A DNA stretch of 64,000 nt from contig JABMCL010000754.1 in the NCBI GenBank assembly GCA_018857735.1, forward strand, positions 670,001 through 734,000, given 5' to 3'. The stretch is from Alviniconcha marisindica. Taxonomy: Eukaryota; Mollusca; Gastropoda; Provannidae. Within the stretch, counting starts at the first letter, position 1. Each line of letters begins with the position of its first letter. The notes below the pieces were generated by a model. That model ran no database searches. It was not told where the DNA came from and saw only the letters and a program-made list of their open reading frames with translations. Positions 1 through 11,700 of this stretch are shown here, piece by piece. The position numbers were made by a program, and so were the translations under genes.

Positions 1-84
1 TGCATTGTGGTGTGTGTGTGTGTGTGTGTGTGTTGTGTGTGTGTGTGTGTGTGTGTGAGGGAGGGAGAGTAGTGAGGAGAGGGG

Positions 85-134
<50 letters not shown>

Positions 135-177
135 AGGAGGAAAGAGTGTTGTTGTTAAGTGTGAACTTGAAGTTTGT

Positions 178-222
<45 letters not shown>

Positions 223-960
223 GTGGTGCGTGCGTGGTGCGTGAGTGCGTGTGTGCGTGTGTGAGTGCGCGCGTCAGTGTGCTTGTTGACTCAGCCGTGT
301 CACAATGTGAGTGTGCGACTATGCCGTGCACACGCGTTCCGCCGTGCATCACGTGCCGGCAACCCCCACCCTCACCCCGTCAGTGCTGACACACACACAC
401 ACACACACACACACGCATGACATTGTGATGCTCGATACCAAAAGACCCTGCCCCGGCGCTGCAGCAGCATCAGTGCGCGAAGCTGGAATTAAAAACCTGT
501 AGGGACCAAACTGATGATTCACCACACACTTTTTTTTCCCACGCACGCACGATCGTAGTCAGCGTCTGAGACAGAGATGGATCAATAGAAGCGTAACGCT
601 GCGGCCCTGTCCTTGGTCTCCGGATCCTGTCTCCACCGACACACAGCACTGGAGCCCAGGCCGAGGCGCTGGGGTCTGCCACAGGCACCCAACCCTGCTC
701 ACTTCTTTGGCCCGTTTCCTCAGCCATAGCGGGCTACATCAGTAACGCGGCCGGTTCAGGTTTTGAGGGTGGCCGCTGAGGGCGTGGGCCTAAGTCACCG
801 ATAATGTCGTTCTGCCGCGATTTACGTTTTGAATAACGATGGTTTACTTGTGTAGTGCCTAGGCTGCGTGCTTACGCGCTTTACAATGCGAAAGAGTATC
901 CGCCATGACTACTGATCAGCCGGCACTCGGCGACTGACATGTAAGCTGTCATTATTCAAT

Positions 961-1016
<56 letters not shown>

Positions 1017-1055
1017 ACACACCACACACACACCACACACACACATGCAACACAC

Positions 1056-1114
<59 letters not shown>

Positions 1115-1118
1115 AGCA

Positions 1119-1172
<54 letters not shown>

Positions 1173-1260
1173 CACACACACACTGACACGGACATACACA
1201 CACTCCATGTACACACACACAGGGGTGGGGGAGAGAGAGATGAGCTAAAAGAACAAGTAG
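1..1260. repeat. Compound microsatellite region (GT)n, (GA)n, (CA)n
   Basis: Long dinucleotide tracts: (GT)n at about 11-57 and 180-220, (GA)n at about 86-130, (CA)n at about 390-413, and a compound (CA)n block of about 230 bp at 961-1190 with small interruptions. Between them, 540-930 is an ordinary-complexity, more GC-rich stretch in which I recognise no gene. Open frames across the tracts are low-complexity artefacts. Confidence 0.9.
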
Positions 1261-2399
1261 TGACCACAGAAAAAAGTCCAAGCGTAACCGCACTGTGAAC
1301 ACAGAACAAGTGAACGGTAAACTCATTTCAGTTCACTTGAAACTGCGAATGGACGGAATGAATGAGTTCTACAAAAAGGAGAAAAGATAGATTATAAGAC
1401 CCATTCATCCATCCGATTAATAACGGAACTACGTATAGAGACTGCCCCTAAGGCTACAGATGGGGCTGAGTTTTCACGGAAACAATGAATTAAATGTAAT
1501 ATCTTGAAATCGAGAAGCTGTGGTATATTTATTGGCAAGCGCCTGTGGGCCGCATTGCTGCTTAGTCATTTTCTGTGATGCTGCGCAGCAAGGAACAAGT
1601 TGCCTTGTTTCCTTCTCTCTCTCTCCCTCTCCCTGCCTGTGCAGCGGCATCTCCCTCCTTTACCCCCATCCCTCAGCTCAGTACCCCCCAGCTTCCTCCC
1701 GTGTGTCACTGTGTCGCTCTGTCTGCATGCAAGTGAAGATGAGGCTATCCCCCCACCACCACCCCGGCCACCCCCTCCCCCAGGCAAGCTATTCCTCCCT
1801 CCCGATCGAGCTCCCTGGCTGCAGCGGCTGTGGCGATAGCAACTTGAGCTTAGAGGTGCAATTTGGATACGGTTTTGTTTTCTTTTTGTGATACGTAAAA
1901 TGACCAAACTCACACACCGTCACGGCTCTTGCCGTTAATTCAACCAACCGTTAGCTCCGCGCAGCTGAAACTACAACACCGATTGTGACTAGGTGTAGAA
2001 TTAAATTATATGTTTTGCTACACGGTTTAATTAACCGTATTATGTATAGCCGCACGGCTGTTTCTATATGATGGATTTTTGTGAGCAAATCTCTTTCACA
2101 TTCCTATCAACAGGTCGTTTCTAATTTCCGGTTTGTTCAGTTTCTCCCAGAAAAGTTGTCAGAGCGTGGGTGAAATGAATAAACTCGATCCCTCGATTGA
2201 GGCATATGCCTCAATATGTGGATAGCTCATCTTTTCAGCTGAAAAGCTGTGTCATAAGTATTTTTGCATACTATATGCGGGAATGATAATATGAAGCACA
2301 TGCTCATTGTTTGTTTTTCACTGTTTGGGGCATCACATTAATCAATCACACCTATGATGTGCTTAATACATCGACTCCCAAGCCACCTAAGTAAGTAAT

Positions 2400-2590
2400 T
2401 TGGTGTTTTTCACCCATTCAATCTGAGTATGTATAGTTATATCAGGGTGAACCTCCACCTAACCCTCTGCATTAAGTGATACATTTATACAAACACCATA
2501 ACTTAAAACAATTTTTAATAAAGAATATGTGAGATTTAGGTGGAGGGTGGGGTGCTTCGTTTTTGTTGAACTGATGCGCTACCAGTTCAC
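2400..2590. repeat. Dispersed repeat family 1, copy 1
   Basis: Shares blocks in the same order and orientation with 3495-3650: a 'ggtgtttttcaccca'-like start, 'gttatatcagggtga', 'ccctctgcat.aagtgat', and 'ggtgnagggtggggtgctt' near the end. This is an old interspersed repeat of unknown class. Confidence 0.6.
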
Positions 2591-2761
2591 TTGACTTAAT
2601 CAGTATTGCATGATCAAACAAAAAACAAACAACTACAACAACAATAACAAAAAAGCATGGGCTCTAACTTGAAACTCGTGACAGGAATCACAGATTGGGT
2701 TTCGATCTGCCTTGCATCAGTTTGCCGTTGCACTTGCAGTCTCTGAGTAGACTATGTTAAA

Positions 2762-3035
2762 CACAAGTAAGTAAATATGGTGCTTAACATCCACAGAAAC
2801 CATAAGGCTTATTATGGACGGGGAGAATGGGAGAAGGGGGTTAGCAGGTGGGGGAAGAGGGAGATTGTATACCTATTGCTACACTGTCACTACCAGAATG
2901 ACTCCTGCATTAATATGGGTAACGATGAGAGCGATTTTAATTGTGATGGACACAGTCAGAAGACAGTGTCCACAAACCACAACCTTTTTGAAGAAAAAGC
3001 AGAGCCAAAGCAAAATCGAGCCTTGAATATGGAAA
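2762..3035 (+). repeat. Dispersed repeat family 2, long copy
   Basis: Begins around 'gtgcttaacatccacagaa' and continues through 'accataaggcttatta', 'accagaatgactcctgcat' and 'acagtgtccacaaaccaca'. A second long copy is at 40596-40800. Fragments carrying only the first block are at 5157-5222 and, inverted, at 28632-28676. The short open frames inside are not genes. Confidence 0.65.
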
Positions 3036-3494
3036 CCCAAATTACAGCATACAGTCTCCACCATCACCTCACTTTATTTCTTTCCCCCCCACCCCCCCCT
3101 TACTGTTCTTTATAAGATAAGCATTGACTGCTTCCGTTTTCTTTTCTGATACTAGTCGTATGAACTGATCAGATGTTCTGTTGCTTCATTTGCTCATAAT
3201 ATGCTCATTGTATGCTCATAATATGTAACTGAATGATGTATGGCATGTGTTCATCTGGCGCCATGAGCACGCTATGTTCTGTGTGGAAATTCTCATGTAT
3301 AACGTTTCACTCACTCATTCATGCCTATATTACGTATACATATAAGTAATGCCTGTAATTTGATATCTATTTATCAGTAGCTTAGCAAGGACTAGTTGTT
3401 AGACAGGTTTTTGACTGAACCTAAACTACAATCCTTGTGAAAATAAAGTTTTTGAGTTCGAATTCAAGTTCTTTTCTTGTGGATTTTTCTTGTC

Positions 3495-3650
3495 ATTTGA
3501 TGTTTTTCATCCAGTCAACCAGCATGGTTATATCGGGGTGATCCCCCACCCCTCTGCATGAAGTGATGCATGCATATGAACAGGGTAATTTTTGTAAAAA
3601 AAAGAGGTTTTAGGTGCAGGGTGGGGTGCTTTGTAGAACTGAGACAGAAG
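3495..3650. repeat. Dispersed repeat family 1, copy 2
   Basis: Diverged partner of the 2400-2590 copy, with the same succession of blocks ('tgatgtttttcatcca', 'tatatcggggtgatcccc', 'gcagggtggggtgcttt'). No coding content seen. Confidence 0.6.
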
Positions 3651-4148
3651 CAGTGATTCCGTTTTATTTTACTTGTATACTCTTACCTTTGTAGTGTTGA
3701 ATTGCTAATTGTCCCTTTTTTGAGTGTGGAATTTGAGTGACATAAAAGATAAATTTTCATTTGATGCATTTATTATGAATAATAAAGTTCTTTTGTATTT
3801 GTTTGTATTTGATTTACTTGTGTACTTTAACGTTTACAGCATTTGTCCATGGATACATTTGTTCATTCTTTTCGGTCGCTGAGAACCTTAATTTCTTGAG
3901 GCCAACCACGTACGGGCAAGTTTGGATAAATGTTACTTTATAAAAACATAATAATAATAAAAGTGTTTTTTGTTGGTTTTGTTTTTTCTCCCCCAGTGCA
4001 AATTATTAAACACTCTAAGCGCCTTACAATATAAATGGGGAGGAGGTAGGGGTTAACAACAGACATTGTAGGAGTGATAACAGACAACAGACAATGTCTC
4101 ATCAAAACATTGTTGGATGAATTTGGTATGGCCAATAGATGTGTGTGG

Positions 4149-4204
<56 letters not shown>

Positions 4205-4208
<4 letters not shown>

Positions 4209-4400
4209 ATCCTTTCTGTTAGCACATCTTCTCCATATTCTGAACAGGTTCAAGAAGTTCCAAGGACAACACACCTTTTTTTCCATTGGTCCTTTCACCT
4301 GGAACAGTCTCCTTTTCTCCGTAGGACATGTGTTGTTGCTCAGACTTGATCTGCTTTCAAGTCACAGCTCAGGACTCACCTTTTCTCTGTCCTCTAACTT
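4205..4400 (+). pseudogene. Non-LTR retrotransposon ORF2 C-terminal remnant
   Basis: A conceptual frame contains F-S-x-G-P-x-x-W-N-S-L followed downstream by a 'SSFKSQL.T.LF'-like tail, the pattern at the extreme C-terminus of many LINE reverse-transcriptase polyproteins. No reverse transcriptase core is left. It is flanked on both sides by (GT)n. Confidence 0.5.
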
Positions 4401-4492
4401 TTCCAGCTTTTCTCTGTCTCCTACTACTCTTAACATTTCCAACTGTCTCCAGCCTGATTATAATATAATTTGGTGTGTGTCATGTAAATATA

Positions 4493-4555
<63 letters not shown>

Positions 4556-5156
4556 CATAATACATGAATTTTTGTGAGCTATCGATGTCATCTTGTCTGT
4601 GAAAAGTAGATGTCTGGGGCTCACAGGAAAAAAGGGGCTCTAAGACCCCGTCATCACTATATATATATATATATATACTCTAAAAATCTGAAATAAGAAT
4701 GACTGCTAGCATTCTATTTTTTAAGTGTTGTTTTGTAGCTTGATAAAGGGGACTACTCCAAAAATTCACATGTGTTTTGTCCTAATAAATAGTGTCAGTT
4801 TGAACCTTATATGTGTTTTGACTCCTCCTCTCACTTTATCAGTCTCAGGCTTTGTGATTTTTATTCCATCACTATCTGGTAAAACTGAAAGTGGTCAATG
4901 ATGCAGATTCAGTCATCTGGATGTTTTTTGAGTAAGTAGCTTGTTTTGTCTGCACATTAACTGAATAACTACAAATCAAACTGATTTAAAAAGTATTTTG
5001 GGAACTCTGGAAAAAAGATGTGTGTAATGATGACAATGAATTTTTCTATGATACAAATAATATTGAATACACTTATAAAGAGAAAAAATATGGTTCTAAT
5101 ACTAATTACTAACAAAATATATAATGCATAAGACAGTGTGCTAATGTTCTTGTAAG

Positions 5157-5222
5157 TCAGTAAGTAAGCATGCAAACATAGTGCTTAACGTCCACAGAAA
5201 CCATAAGGCTTATTAGGGACTG
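5157..5222 (+). repeat. Dispersed repeat family 2, fragment
   Basis: Contains the family head 'gtgcttaacgtccacagaa' then 'accataaggcttatta', nearly identical to the start of the 2762 copy. Confidence 0.6.
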
Positions 5223-6094
5223 GGGTGTCCTTGTTCAGTGATGTTACACTTTAAATACATACCAGTAAACTTGTATGTTGGCAGAATGTTTTTGTAAATC
5301 ACTTCAAGGTTAACTGTAAATGTAATACACGTTTTTGAATTGATCACCCACCCGTTTTTAATTTTTAAAAATTATTTATCAATTATCCATCCACAGTTCC
5401 ATGCAATTTCCTATCTCTTAATTTTAAAAAGATGTATTAATAAACAGGTAAAATCGAGTCTGTTATGGCTTTAAAAGCATGAACGTAATTTTAAAAGCAT
5501 GAACGTAATTCTTGAGGCCACATCTGCATAGCCAAAAATCTCACAAGGACACACACACACACACACACACACACGTTGACCTACACACACATTTGTATCG
5601 GTGTTATTTGTCGACTTCGCTACCATAGCCTGTTTCAACACAACAGATATTGCCTTGGGTTACTAGACTGCTGACTCGCTGCCAATGTTATCCCGTCGAC
5701 ACAACCGGGAAACCAGAGTCTGAGAACACAATGACAAGTTCTACGATACTACGCATGTTGTCGACCAATGTTTACACTCCGTTACTACTGCCTCAGTCAC
5801 AACTTTGTTGCTGTCTCGGCTCTAGCGACCTCTCACCAATACACATGCACTGTATTCAACCTGGTCACGGAGGCTAAAAATAGAAAGGGCCCTCCCTGCC
5901 GTTTTACTCTCTGAGCTGAAATACTTCGGCTTTGCGGACTGAAACGTGCTCAGTTCTATCCACAACTGAATTTTGTTATAGTTCCTTCATTTTAGATATA
6001 TGTTTTCATTTAATTTTCTCAGGAAAGGGGCAAAAAGCGGTTTTCCCGCGCTGTGCATAAGCTGATTCATCAGATTTCGCGGTCACCACGTACT

Positions 6095-6107
6095 TGCTGA
6101 CTCATCA
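6095..6107 (+). promoter_or_regulatory. MARE / NF-E2-type site upstream of small maf
   Basis: TGCTGACTCATCA differs by one base from the T-MARE consensus TGCTGACTCAGCA bound by Maf homodimers and small Maf-CNC heterodimers. It lies 184 bp upstream of the proposed maf ATG. Weaker relatives are nearby: TGCTGACTCGCT at 5669-5680, GCTGATTCATCA at 6061-6072 and CGCTGATTCGGCA about 6900-6912. The match is seen; binding is inferred. Confidence 0.55.
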
Positions 6108-6290
6108 CATCGGTACGCAGCGCGCCAAGCACTCTCGGAAGGCTGACTGGCGTAAACTACGTAACTGGTTTCGTGTAAACTTGGCGACTGCACATGCTCT
6201 GCGCTTCAGATCGGAGTTGTGGATTTACCAAACACCAGTGATCCTTGGATTGTACCACAACATCATTTTCGATCGAGGTTTTTTTTGAAT

Positions 6291-6302
6291 ATGAGCAAAA
6301 AG
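6291..6302 (+). CDS. maf: small maf coding exon 1 (M-S-K-K)
   Basis: The ATG is followed by three codons and a consensus donor, AAAAG|GTGAGTAA. The phase fits exon 2 and gives MSKKVKNEES or [15 protein letters not shown]; the VKNE motif matches the conserved N-terminal sumoylation motif of small Mafs. The exon's upstream limit and transcription start are not determinable. An alternative first exon inside intron 1 is possible. Confidence 0.6.
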
Positions 6303-9300
6303 GTGAGTAAAATTTGTTGGTTTTGAGGCAGAATCTCCAGTTTTCCCGTAGCGTGGTCCACACTCGTGTCTTTGTTTACGTTCTGTTTTGCAGGCTGCGC
6401 CATAGCTCGTTCAACTGCGCAGAACGCCTTTCCGCCCCGATCGCAGTTTCCGTCGTTTTATTTTGTACAACTTGTGACTGTTTTTTGTCATAACGTTTCA
6501 TATTTAATAGGTTTTGATGTAAAAATTGCTTGACTAGCCTACTTTTGGGCTCATTGTGAAATGGGGTCGCGTGACCTCGAACTGGCTCGTCATTGATTCG
6601 ACTGGACCGCTTGCGTTCTGCATAACAAAGTCCATTGTTCGACTGAAACGCAATTCCATCACATGTACAGGCATTTCAGCCCGCTTCTTTTGCTCTATAT
6701 AGCTGAATTACAAGAACAACCAGTCTAAGTATAATTTTCAGTAGGATTTGCCTCATGGAGCTGGTAGTTTGAATTTGTCACCAATCACTAACTCCCTGAC
6801 ATTCTTTTATTGATTGACGTAGCTAGCGCGTGCCACGCGAAACTGTTGATTTCCTGCTACTTGGAAATCCTCAAAATGAACAGGTTGCAAACTCCCATTC
6901 GCTGATTCGGCATTACACAAATAAAATGGATAAAATTATTTCAGATTTGGGGCAAATTTTTGTTGAAATGTGGTGTTTGGTTTAGGACAAGTGTATGTTT
7001 GTGACAAAAGAGGTGCAATACTGTTTTGATGGGCAACTGAGACTGAATCGACAAGCACGACACAAAAGAGCTACTCATTATGGAAACTGAGTCATCGAAG
7101 TTGGACTGCAATGCAGACCTGCCTTATTTTAAGCAGTGACGTCTTTACGTCGTTATAAGCACCCAGAAAGTATTAGTAGATCCTTTTTGAAAATTTGTAT
7201 TACCTATTTTGGGAAAATGAAACCCATGAAGACCAAATAAAAAGTTTTTTTTCTTTTCGGCAGAACATTTTCAAAGCAGACAAATGGCCGTGGGGAAAAA
7301 ATACGTTTTTTCCTGTGTATCTATCTTTTTTGTTTAGAGGTGAACGTTATTTGAAAGTAACGTTGCACTATTAGACGAAAGCATTTGTATGTGTGTGTGC
7401 TTTGTTAAATATGACGGTGTGTTTTAAGAACAAAAGTGTTCTTACATTGACATATCAGCGTTTTATTTTCATGCCGGAATGTTACCGATTTTCGTGCAGA
7501 AACCTCGCGTTCACACTGAAACACTGTTTTTAATTTTTTTAATTGGTGATGGGATTTTCCACTTTTCTTTGTGTGGTATGCGGGGAACGGGGAAGCATGG
7601 CTGACAGTCATCACAATCACAAAGGAAAGATCTAGATCTACTTGCTTCCATAGGCATTCTTTGTTTAAGGTAGTCTATTCTATTTTTAGCCTTTCTCGTG
7701 ACACAATCCCATGCTGCACGGATTCACAACAGATGGCTCCGCGCGAGGAGGAACGTGTGCGCGCTTTTCTGTGACGTCACGAGAGGGGCGGGACTTGTTG
7801 GGTGAAAGGTCAAAAACCGGAATCGACTGACAAGTGAGGTCAGGTCGACTGTGGGGGTCATGTTCTGGATTGTTGCTAACTCATGGCAATGTGCTCGAAA
7901 AAATCTCATGAGTTTACTGATTTTTTGGGTGCATTGAATATCCTTGTCTGCTCAAGACTGTCACTAATTAGGTATTTCCGCCTATAAACAGTTCCTTTTT
8001 TTAAATATTCTTATGCACGTGAAGTGGAATAGTGGGTGCTTGAGTCAACCCCAAAAATGTGCTGATAAAACCATGATTCAGCAGTTTGCATTTTTGCGGC
8101 GTTGGGCTGACTAGTCCAACAGTTTTCAGTGTTTCACTGTCGCTTCCATTGATCACATTCTTTCAACCACCAATATGCCTCTGGAGATCTGATGAGTGAA
8201 GGAGTGTCACACAATCTGTAATAAAGTAGAGATGGCAGAAGTAAGTTGCTGGCATTTTTCAATTCTTCGCCTCCTTGGTGAACCCAGGAATCAGATTTGG
8301 AGGTTAGGTACCCCTGCTGGTGCAAATTTTTCATCTTTCCCAGTGAAAGTTGTATGGCGGTGCTGTATCTGTCAACACATGGGACATGACACTGTTACTA
8401 GTGTTAGGGTTATTATGAAAACTACCTCCTAATATTATTATTGTGTATTTTTCTATTGGTATAATTCTTCATATATTGCAAGTTTAATTTACATTTCTTT
8501 TTTTTTTAATGATGATGGAGCTTTTGTGTTTTCCTTTTACTACTATAATTCTTCATATATTGCAAGTTTAATTTACATTTCTTTCTTTTTTAATGATGAT
8601 GGAGCTTTTGTGTTTTCCTTTTACTAGAATGATCCTGTTTTGTCAATTAAAAAAAATTAAAAAAATTAATGTTAAATTTTAAGAGTGATTAACTCATTAA
8701 GTCTGCAGTTTTATACAGTCAGTTCCTTGAAAAATTGTCAGTGTGGAGTCTGAACCAGTTGTCTGTAAAATATATTTGTAAGGGGATAATATAATTCAAA
8801 AGGTGTAGGAGAGGGTGGTATCATTTCTCCTTTTGACCATTGGCCAGATTATAATTTGTAAGATGTTTGATTTGATCTTATAATCCTGTGAACACTGTGA
8901 CTGAGTGTCAGATGTATATGTTGGTCTGTGAATACTGTGACGAGTTTCAAATGTATACATTGGTCTGTAAACACTATGACGAGTGTCAAATGTATATGTT
9001 GCTCTGTTTCAGATTTTCCTGTCGCAGGTGAAAAACGAGGAGTCGATTGCAAGGGCACAGGCACAGGCAGAGCTTGCCGATTCTCCAAAATGGGTCAGCG
9101 ATGATGAACTCGTGGGCCTCTCCGTCAAGGACCTCAATCGAATCCTCAAGGGCATGGCCCGGGATGAGGTCATCAAACTCAAACAGAGGCGGAGGACGTT
9201 AAAAAATCGAGGATATGCTGCCAACTGTCGTGAGAAGCGCATTTCACAGAAGGAGGTGTTGGAGACGGAGAAGTACCAGTTAAAAGCAGAGGTTGATCGA

Positions 9301-9489
9301 CTACAGAGAGAAAATGATGTAGTGAAAATGGAGTTGTCTGCCTTGAGGTCAAAATGTGATGCATTGGAGAGGTTTGCTGAGGTGAACAACATCCGTATAC
9401 CCATCGTTTTGTCACCTACCGTCACTGCAACACACACGTCTGTCATCGTGAAGACAGAGCAACAGTTGCCGCAGACGACAGTGTCCTAA
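6291..9489 (+). CDS. maf: Small Maf bZIP transcription factor (two coding exons)
   Basis: Nuclear bZIP factor of the small Maf family (MafF/G/K type), expected to bind MARE/ARE elements as a homodimer or as partner of CNC factors. Exons are 6291-6302 (M-S-K-K, donor AG|GTGAGT) and 9013-9489, joined in phase 0. The protein has about 157 or 162 residues depending on the acceptor used, the usual small Maf size. In order it shows a ψKxE sumoylation motif (VKNE), the Maf extended homology region starting at [10 protein letters not shown], the basic region with the Maf-specific NRGYAANCR signature, leucine-type heptads ([28 protein letters not shown]), and a second VKTE near the C-terminus. There is no N-terminal activation domain, as in vertebrate small Mafs. 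Which vertebrate paralogue it matches cannot be decided. Confidence 0.85.
7772..7792. promoter_or_regulatory. CRE plus GC-box in maf intron 1
   Basis: The palindrome TGACGTCA (7772-7779) is followed 5 bp later by GGGGCGGG (7785-7792) in a local GC-rich, CpG-containing patch (7738-7800) inside an otherwise AT-rich intron. This is compatible with an internal promoter or enhancer. Function is inferred only. Confidence 0.4.
8458..8630. repeat. Two-copy tandem repeat, about 86 bp
   Basis: The block starting 'tataattcttcatatattgc' and ending 'gtgttttccttttacta' occurs twice in direct succession with only a few differences, mainly in the poly-T length. Confidence 0.85.
8886..9003. repeat. Three-unit tandem repeat (39-40 bp) before maf acceptor
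   Basis: Units start with 'ctgtgaacactgtgac'-like sequence at 8886, 8926 and 8965. A fourth start at 9004 becomes the splice acceptor (ctgtttcag) of the main maf exon. Confidence 0.85.
9013..9489 (+). CDS. maf: small maf main coding exon (bZIP)
   Basis: The exon begins after tgctctgtttcag, or 15 bp later after ctgtcgcag, and ends at the TAA 9487-9489. It encodes the whole extended homology region, basic region and zipper. The absence of any intron within the bZIP is seen directly. Confidence 0.88.
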   Translation: MFLSQVKNEESIARAQAQAELADSPKWVSDDELVGLSVKDLNRILKGMARDEVIKLKQRRRTLKNRGYAANCREKRISQKEVLETEKYQLKAEVDRLQRENDVVKMELSALRSKCDALERFAEVNNIRIPIVLSPTVTATHTSVIVKTEQQLPQTTVS

Positions 9490-10614
9490 CGTAGGACTGT
9501 CTCTCGTCCGTCGCGACATTCGATGGTGGTGGGAGACAGAACAAGAAGATGGGTCAGTGTGGAATAATAAAATGACAGTGAAAGACTGCGCACTTCTGTG
9601 ACTGAAATCTCCCATGTTTGAGTCAGGGGCTAGTACTTGACATGAGCTGTGACTAAAAAGAAAGACATGTTTGTGACTGTGAGCCTTATACAATGCATAC
9701 ATCCCACCAAGATTTCTAATTCTGCCATCCATCATGAAAAGTTTCAAATATGGACATCATTATAGACAACTGTACAACATTGTCTTGCGCTAACTTAGTG
9801 GCTGAATTACATTGATCATTGTCATTTTCATTGTCATCATGTTACTTGGATAAAACTGACAAAAGAATGATGAAGGGTGTTCAGCAGTAACAAGAAATTG
9901 AAGAAATAAGTGACTGAACTTTTGTTTATTGAGTGTACACAAAAAGCAGCAAAGGCCAAACTTATCCTATTTCTCATAGGCTCATAAGAACTTTACAGCT
10001 TTTACTAGTGTTATGTAACAAGCTATACATGTATAATACAATAAATTGTACATGTAAATTATGGGATTTTATACACAATTTGTGTTGTAATCATTTAACA
10101 ACCTGGTCGGCCACTTTTTAAAATGTTTACATTAAATTTTGAAATGGTCTTGCAGTGGTTACAGGAAACCAATTTTGAATTTGAAAGTTCCCAGTAATTT
10201 GGGCTTTTTTCTTTCTTTCTTGTTTTTTGATTGATTTCTCAGTTTGTGTATTATTACTGTTAAATCACTTGAACACTACAGTAACAGTCACATGAGGAAA
10301 TTACTGTCTCGCTTTTGTTGGTAACTAATATAAATGGGGCAGTGGGACATTGGTATGATATTGCCTGAAATCTGAAATGATGGAAGACATGATCACACAT
10401 GTACTCACTAATAGTAATAGATCTACTTTTTAAAAGTTTATTTTGAATTTTTCCATTTTTGATTTACTGACGGAAAAATGTAATTTGTGAAAATTGTGTT
10501 TGGTTTTGAGGACTTTGAGTTTGAGTATGAGTGGTGTCATGTGAAAAGAAGAAAAGGGAAACTCCTGTAATTATGACTTGTGAAAAATAAACATGCATAT
10601 GTAGCGCACACACA

Positions 10615-10650
<36 letters not shown>

Positions 10651-11700
10651 CGCACTCACATGCACATACATGGATACACTTACAGTCAATTTTTACAACT
10701 TTCTTCCCCCCACCCCCTACCCCCATTTTTTGTTGTTGTTGTAATAACTGCATGAATTTTTTTATTTTTTTTTGATGCTGCTTAGTCAAGTTAGTAACAC
10801 AAAACGGAATGAAGAACTTCAAAAGGCATCTATAGAGAAAAACGAACACATTTTATGGCAGTGTATGTTGTATGAAGCTGTGAGTGAGGTGGTGAGAAGA
10901 AAAAGGTGTTCGTGGTTGGGGGTTTTGTATTTGTATTTTCAGAACTCTGTAAATAGCCATTCATGATCATGTCCATAACATCAGACATCATCTTTTGCTG
11001 ACATTGTGACAATGATTTATAACATGTCTGCGATTGGTAATTCTAAACACTGCGTTCAATCAAAAGAGGGCCTCTTCTTGAAAGCAACTGAGTTTGTCAT
11101 GCAGTAGTTTTTATCATTGATGCAGGACTTGCAGAAGTTGTGTTCAAGCTGCCTTATAATATGACATGCACGATTTTTTAAATGGAATGGACTGTTATGA
11201 CTTCACACAAGTTGATGTATTGCTAATTACATGTGAATGGCAACTCCTGCCCAGAACAGAGGGAAATATATTTGCACAAATATTGTACCTGCCGTTCGAT
11301 ATGGTTATCAAACAGGATAAGTATCACTTTCTTTGAATGTGTATTTCTGTTTTCAACAACAGTGGTAAAACTTTGAAAAGTACTGGTCCAGATGCTTGCT
11401 TTAAATGTAATTTATAGAAGCATACATTACATGGCACTGCTAAAAAAAGAAACTAAGAAACTGAGACCGTCATGAATTATTTGAGGGGATTGTTTTCAAA
11501 TGTGTCAGAAACAGAAAACAGCTCTATCTTTTTGTTTGTTGGTTGGTTGGTGATTTGTCATGGGTGAGAAATAAAAAGGCTTCTTTCAATTTTTGTTTTT
11601 GTTTATTAAATGTGATTGGCTACAGTTGTACTACCCAATCATGATTGGCTACAGCTGTGCTACCCAATCCTCACCCAAAATAAAAATTGGTGGCTTTCGT
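9490..11700 (+). other. Probable small maf 3' untranslated region
   Basis: AT-rich non-coding sequence after the maf stop. AATAAA signals occur at 9566-9571, 10040-10045 and 10586-10591, so several 3' ends are possible. A (CA)n tract is at about 10608-10646. No exon seen. Confidence 0.5.
11612..11670. repeat. Tandem CCAAT-containing 29-30 bp repeat
   Basis: Two adjacent units, each beginning TGATTGGCTACAG and ending CTACCCAATC, so every unit carries an inverted pair of CCAAT boxes. Confidence 0.7.

Larger units (their letters stand above)
1261..5640. other. Intergenic stretch with dispersed repeats, no gene seen
   Basis: No convincing exon. Contents are AT-rich sequence, a Pro/Ser-type low-complexity segment near 1600-1840, (GT)n at 4141-4206 and 4496-4551, (AT)n at 4660-4677, (CA)n at 5550-5573, and the repeat copies listed separately. 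It lies upstream of the maf gene. Confidence 0.6.
6303..9012 (+). other. small maf intron 1
   Basis: A 2.7 kb intron. It carries a perfect CRE and a GC-box (7772-7792), a tandem duplication of about 86 bp (8458-8630), and three units of about 40 bp directly before the acceptor (8886-9003). Two acceptors 15 bp apart, tgtttcag at 9012 and ctgtcgcag at 9027, both keep the frame. Confidence 0.6.

Noticed and set aside
470..727. 85-aa minus frame in GC-rich patch
   Set aside because: No homologue recognised, no splice context; could be chance in higher GC.
909..1326. Overlapping open frames of Cys-Val or His-Thr repeats
   Set aside because: Pure translation of (CA)n/(GT)n microsatellite in several frames; no gene signal.
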